Source of the DNA: Calliopum simillimum
Taxonomy: Eukaryota > Arthropoda > Insecta > Diptera > Lauxaniidae
Assembly (NCBI GenBank): GCA_951812925.1
Contig: OX638368.1
Span: forward strand, 24,615,187 to 24,679,186
DNA: 64,000 bases
Direction of reading: 5' to 3'
Every line of letters starts with the position of its first letter. Positions within the stretch are counted from its first letter, which is position 1. The translations under genes were made by a program, and so were the position numbers. Below, in pieces: positions 58,740-64,000 of the stretch. The notes beneath the pieces are model-generated. The model saw only the letters and a list, made by a program, of their open reading frames with translations, had not been told where the DNA came from and made no database searches.

Positions 58740-59522
58740 GGGAAATAAGGAACAGATATAGTATCATAATGGTCATTTTTTTAATGGTCGAAATGTTGAA
58801 AAATTACTTAATGTTGGGATATAAACATACAAGATTAATATAATTTTTTCTTTCTTAAAAAGAGGTTGTTTTTTTCCTTGTAATTAAAATTAAAATTTTT
58901 TTTTTCTGCTCAAATACAATGAATAAAAATTTAGTATGTAAGATTTTTGTAATATAATGAATTAGTATACTTACAATCTATTTTAACTTGAATTTGTTTA
59001 ATCCTTGCATAAAATGTAATTATTATATATATATGTATGTATTTAAAAATGTTTACAATTATTATTATATTATTATTTACAGTGTGCCATAAACTGAATG
59101 AAAAATTTAAAATGCTTTATTTATGCAGTTAAACCAACCATTACAAAATAGTTAATAAGTATATTAGTCTCTTAAAATTGTTTAAATAAAGAACAAGAAA
59201 ACACCATTTATAATATACATAATTTTGTATTCGCATATTTGTTAAAACATTGTGTTTTCTGTAAGAACAACTTATTGTCCAGATATTTTTTTGCTGTAAT
59301 AAATTTAGTTTGAAATTTTTAAATATTTCTATAAGAAATGTAACCAATAACACAGCCACAAAAAAAAAAGTTCTGTGCTGCTGACTTCAGAGTACTGATT
59401 CGATATTGTTACCCTCGATTTTGATTCGAACTAAATCGAATCGAGAATTTTTTTGGTATCCAGAATCGAAATCAAAATTTTCCACTTGAAAATAATTTTA
59501 AAAAAAAGTTATGCATAAAATT
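58740..59522. other. No recognisable feature
   Basis: Very AT-rich DNA with TATATATATG microsatellite near 59020 and a short block of TCGATTC words near 59400-59470. No gene seen. Confidence 0.45.
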
Positions 59523-60547
59523 TTTGATAATAACTATATGTGATGCTACATCCACCATTTCAGTTAAGACTAACAGAGGCACCCCTCAGGGCGGGGTTAT
59601 TTCGACAACCTAGTGCAATTTGATATTAATCGAGGAACTGCTACAAATTGGGTTAAATATTAACCCAACAAAAACCGAACTTGTACTTTTTACCAACAGA
59701 AGGAAAGTCCCGATTTTCACGTTACAGAGAGTAAATGGACAGCTCCGTGATAGCGCAAAGTCCTAAGGGATAATACTAGAAACTGGAAACTGACTGTCAA
59801 AAAAAGGATTAAGTTAAAGCTTTCATAGATTTTAGCAAAAGCATAAAAGCCCAGTATCCTCCATTTAAAGAATGGGAGAATATGAATATCCTTAATAATG
59901 GTTCTAAAATGTACATAAGAACTGGTTGCGGAATTTACAGCAATTCAATTAATTTCTCAAAGTCGGTAAAAATATCTGACAATTGTTCGATATTTCAAGC
60001 GGAAATATTTGCAATAGCAGAGGCGGCTGATAGGTTGATAGCGATGATGGATATATCACCTACTGATATAACCATTTAAATCTATAGTCAAGCTGCCATC
60101 AAAGCTCTTCAGAGTAGGAATTAAGATCTGAGGTGGTCAGCCGTTGTAACAAAGAGCTTCAGGTTCTTATCGAACAATTTAGAACTCTGCTGGGTACCCG
60201 GTCATAAAAGTATTCCAGGAAATGAAAAGGCAGACAAGTTAGCTAGGAGAGGCTCATTGCAGAGAATATAAACCATATCGTTAAACCACCAATGTCATAC
60301 TTTTGTAAGATAATTGCAGATAAAATGATTTTGACGATGATGAGATGGGACAATTCATAATAACACTCTTAAGGTAAAGTTTAGTAAACTGCTCCTTAAT
60401 TACAGTAAGAGGGAAATGAAGTCATTTATAGCAGTGATTACGGGGCATAATAGTTTGTGCAGGCACCTTGAACAAATGGGGTTTGAAACTGATGACCTTT
60501 GCAGATGGTATGGGGACTGTGACATAGAAGAGGATAGTCAACATTCT
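59523..60547 (+). pseudogene. Degenerate LINE ORF2 with RNase H domain
   Basis: TNRGTPQGGVIS near 59570 is the reverse-transcriptase TPQG motif; the catalytic YADD block is deleted. Further on, NNGSKMYIRTGCGIYSN and SIFQAEIFAIAEAADRL are RNase H motifs, and LELCWVPGHKSIPGNEKADK is its C-terminal region. Then CRWYGDCDIEEDSQHS, a finger-like tail. An RNase H after the RT points to the R1/I/LOA/jockey group. Many stops. The next LINE, in the opposite direction, is inserted at about 60548. Confidence 0.75.
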
Positions 60548-63500
60548 TTTTTTTTTTTTTTTTTTTTATTACATACTTAAACCAACGCTCAGCGGATAGC
60601 CCCTATAAATGCAATGTACCGTGTTGATTTGTAGAAAAGGAAATAGGTTAGAAGGATGGGGGAGAAGAGGAGTAGTGTCGATGAACATTTTTCTTAAATC
60701 TACCGATGTCACAACCATCGGGAAAAACGCTCGCAGGGAGATTATTCCACAACTTAATCGTTCGACCAAAGAACGAATTATCACGATAGTGCGATGTTCT
60801 GTTAAACACCGTTGCAATGCAGTAGGGATGGGCCTGATGGGACGCCCGAGTGCTGCGAGAAAATATATGAACTGACGGAACCAGCCCATAAATTTCCCTA
60901 GAGCACAACCCATGATAGTATCTATAAAAAAGAGTAACACACCCAACGTTACGACGGTGTTCAAGAGAATCAATAGAGGATACAACAACCGCATCCCCAA
61001 TCAACTTCATCGCACGACGTTGGACTCTGTCTAGCAGCTCCAAAGTAGTTTTTGGAGCCCCGGCCCAGATGTGCGAGTTGTACTCTAGCTTAGGTCTAAT
61101 ATACGCAAAATAGACAGTCCGAAGATCAACAGGAGTGAAGTATTTCTTACACCGTTTTAGATAACCTAAACACTTGGCCGCTTCTTTCGACTCATCGAAA
61201 ACATGATCTGTCCACCTCAGATCAGCTTGAATCGATATGCCCAGAACGTCAAGAGTTGCTGATCTCATAATGTCTACGCCGGCCATATTGAGGGGTGGAG
61301 GGGGACAAACCACTCGTCTGTGGGACAGCAGACAGCATTGGGTTTTGCTAGCGTTGAATTCGACCCGATTAGCTCGACCCCACTCGGAGATTGTTTTGAG
61401 GTCATTTGTGAGTGTGACATTCATATACCGCCTTTTTCTCTCAATCTCCTCAGAGCTTGGACGCTTTTTGAAGCAATATGAATAACAAATACTGCTGTCA
61501 TCCGCAAAGGAGTGGATTGGATTAATGGTCGATGACAGAAGGTCATCGATGAAGACAAGAAAAAGAGATGAGGATAGGACCGAACCCTGGGGAACTCCAG
61601 CGTTAATGGAGTATTCGTAAGATGTGAAACCGTCTACGACAACACGAATAGAACGGCCACTGCAAAAGCTCGTTATTGTTATCGTTACGATCAAAAGCTT
61701 TAGAAATATCCAGAGCAACAACCATACTTTCACCAAGAAGGTGGACACATTGGTTCCACCTCTCAGTGACGAACGCCATTAAGTCACCAGTAGAGCGAGC
61801 TTTCCTGAAGCCATATTGGCGATCATTAAGTAATTCGTTGCACTCCAGATAATTCATAAAGTGAAAGTTTATAACGCTTTCCATAACTTTGGAGAGCGCT
61901 GAGCATATTGCAATGGGCCGATAATTATTGGGGTTGGTAGCCTCGCCTTTTTTGGGTACTGGCTGGACATTAGCAACCTTCCAACATGATGGAAATTCAC
62001 CACAAGTGTAGGAAATGCTAAATAAATTCCTTAATGGGCGAGCCAGTGTTGCGGCACACTTTCGCAACATATGGGCTGATATGCCATCTGGCCCTGACGC
62101 TTTGTTAATATTGAGGTTAGCAAGGACCTTTTTTACCGCCCTAGTTCGAAAGAAGATCCTCGGCATAGCCGCGGACTTTCTCTCGATGTTGGGCGGTAGT
62201 TGATTGCTATCAGGCAAAGTAGCATTCTTAGAAAAGATGCTAGCCAAAAGATTAGCTTTATCAACGGGATCAGTGAAGATTTGGTCGTTCGTTAAGAGAG
62301 TTGGAATAGACGATGAAGACTGATTCTTCACTCTCTTAACAAACGACCAAAAGTTTTTACTACCTTTCGGCAGTAAAAGGATTCTTTTGCGCATTTCGAG
62401 CTCGTGAAGATGCTTTTCGCGCTGATTCGTGGCATTACAGCGATTGCTAGCCTCACTGCGAAGTCTTTCAGTATCGGTATTCTTGTTGGAACGCCAATTT
62501 TGGAACGCTTCCTCTTTGGACCTGGCTGCAATCCTGCAAGTCTCATTAAACCAAGAATGGTCCTTAGGTTTGATGCTAACTTTTTTATTAGGAATGAAGG
62601 ACCTCATACCTAATAAAATAATTTCCTGCACCATTAAAGTCGCGGCATTTATGTTTCTGTCAGCGAAACACAATTTCCAATTGAAACTGCGATAAAAATT
62701 ATTTAACGCATCCCAATTTGCTTTTTCATAAAGCCATACGGTTCGTTTCGGGGATTTGGGCGAAACGGGGTCCAAGCTAGTATATGAAAAAGCAGCGGAA
62801 ATGGTACAATGCTCCGAATTACCAAGAGGTGCAGACAGAAACATCATATTTCTCATGATGCGACGTCAGAAAAAGGTCTAGAATACTAAGGCTATGCCCC
62901 CCAATACGAGGTATATATGTGGGGTCATTCACTAGTTGAGTTAGTTGGTTTAACTCGGCAAAGAGCTCAACATAACGGCCTTCAGGAGTTGTACGACTGG
63001 AATGGCGCAGCCAATTGGAGTTATGGACATTGAAATCTCCAGCAACAACGATTTCACTATCCGGGTACGACTCCAAAATCTGGGAAATCGAATCAGAGAG
63101 GAAGTCCACTTTATCCAAAGTAGGATTCCTTCCTAAATTTGGGCTTCTATAAATGAAGCAAAAATGCAGGATGTGCGACTGGACTTTGAACTTAACCCAC
63201 ATGGAGCTTAATTCGGCGTCCGTCGTGTTTAATTGCTGCTGGCACTGGTACGCAACATCGCTGCGAATATAAAGGGCGAGACCCCTATGGGCAGAGAACA
63301 ATGGCAATAAGTAATACCCAGGTATATGAAAATCAAGCGGATCTGCATCCGAACACACCTGAGTTTCACCTAGAGCCATTATTTAGGGCCTAATACTAGA
63401 GACATGGGCATAGACAGAAAAAAAATTCGCCCTCAGGCCACAGATGTTGCAAAAAACTATACGAAAATTTTCCGACATCTGGGACACCCGTAGTGTTAAG

Positions 63501-63603
63501 AAAAATTAAACAATTGATGGTGTAACCAAAAAATACAAAAGGAGCGCAAATAAAATGCTGTACGACAGTGTTATGCCTTGTCGCACAAACATTTTACGCT
63601 CTT
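60548..63603 (-). mobile_element. LINE (jockey/CR1-like non-LTR retrotransposon)
   Basis: A run of about 20 T at 60548-60567 is the poly(A) tail of a minus-strand copy. About 80 bp of 3' UTR precede the ORF2 stop at 60648. The copy reaches to about 63603, where the PIF-like TIR begins. ORF1 is not present, so it is 5' truncated or cut by the PIF element. It is inserted into the older LINE at 59523-60547. Confidence 0.8.
60648..63478 (-). pseudogene. LINE ORF2: endonuclease and reverse transcriptase
   Basis: The frame starts MSENFRIVFCNICGLRANFF at 63478, meets a TAA at 63383-63385, and continues MALGETQVCSDADPLDFHIP with the endonuclease blocks VVAGDFNVHNSNW and HSLSILDLFLTS. A one-base shift near 62845 leads to the RT: KASGPDGISAHMLRK, NYRPIAICSALSKVMESV, YGFRKARSTGDLMAFVTERW, LDISKAFDR. 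A deletion with frameshift near 61680 removes the segment before SGRSIRVVVDG; then AGVPQGSVLSS and SFADDSS (61497-61508, catalytic pair). Identity is clear; the copy is dead but young-looking. Confidence 0.9.
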
Positions 63604-64000
63604 AAGCAGGGCATACATTAGTGATTTGTTCGTCTGATTTGTTGGTGTTGGGGTTAAAATCAGCAGTGTATGGGCATGTTCGCCAACATGTTGTCGGTTT
63701 ACGAATTATTTTATAAACCGTGAACATGCTGCCCAACATTTTGGTAATGTATGGCGAAGTTTATGAACATGTACGAAGTTTACCAACAAGTTCGTAGTGT
63801 ATGGCGTTGTACGACAACATTTTGTCATTTTCGTCAAAATTTCTAGCAGTGAACATATAGCATGTCGTCGCAAAGTAAAATATTTATTGAAAATTTCATA
63901 GCGTTTTCATTTTCGTTTCTTTTTCTTTTTTTTTTCTGTGCGCAAATGCATATTACTAAATATACTAAAGCGTCTTCTAAATGTTCATCCGACATCTTTT
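63604..64000. mobile_element. PIF-like element with MADF start, copy 2 (runs off the window)
   Basis: Starts TTAAGCAGGGCATACATTAG and follows copy 1 (31899-32468) in reverse orientation with few changes. At 63862 the + strand gives the same MADF start, MSSQSKIFIENFIA, then a deletion and a T-rich insertion replace the rest before sequence matching 31985-32025 resumes. The other end lies outside the window. Confidence 0.72.

Noticed and set aside
63400..63480. Plus-strand reading RHLGHP, first taken as the older LINE continuing after the insertion
   Set aside because: The minus strand here gives a coherent endonuclease start (FCNICGLRANFFSVYAH) in frame with the younger LINE, so the resemblance is chance.

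Overview
The window reads as AT-rich nuclear DNA of a fly. I infer a higher dipteran, possibly a tephritid fruit fly, from 55-72 bp introns, ATACATA-type microsatellites, mariner, Tc1 and piggyBac remnants, and fly-like versions of three host genes. Species cannot be fixed from the sequence alone. I see no virus, prokaryotic operon, CRISPR array or intact tRNA/rRNA gene.

Three host genes are supported. (1) A mitochondrial pyruvate carrier 2 gene on the + strand has three exons between 3496 and 8214 (148 aa), with a 4.2 kb second intron full of palindromic repeats. (2) A single-exon Jupiter/HN1 (JPT)-family gene lies on the minus strand at 9439-9807 (122 aa). (3) An Arkadia/RNF111-like SUMO-targeted RING-H2 E3 ligase on the + strand has eight coding exons between 42384 and 56813 (1392 aa), with an NRG-TIER box and a complete C-terminal RING-H2. 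Every splice junction given keeps the reading frame.

Almost everything else is mobile DNA, often nested. Layout: 1-2790, foldback and MITE cluster; 3496-8214, Mpc2; 9439-9807, Jupiter-like gene; 10368-12586, a TIR transposon with a pogo-like element inside; 15130-17215, a Tc1 pseudogene split by a palindromic Tc1 foldback; 18647-22149, two elements with 9-bp target-site duplications and CGTACGCG-rich arms (Mutator-like); 24354-27126, a palindrome with tRNA-derived arms split by a 2000-bp piggyBac-type element; 27276-35430, MITEs, two pogo-type transposase tails with zinc-finger ends, and a PIF-like element carrying a MADF-domain remnant; 39188-42052, a mariner-like remnant and a minisatellite foldback; 42384-56813, the Arkadia-like gene, whose introns hold two mariners, a hAT element, MITEs and hairpins; 57160-64000, foldbacks, two degenerate LINEs and a second PIF/MADF copy.

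The most interesting structure is the 1.6 kb Mutator-like element at 18647-20242. Between its arms it carries an almost identical 1.05 kb copy of DNA lying only 2.6 kb upstream (16338-17385), including a Tc1-into-Tc1 junction that marks that locus as the likely source. This is the signature of Pack-MULE-style sequence capture. The host genes show no sign of acting together in one pathway; they are neighbours in a repeat-rich region.
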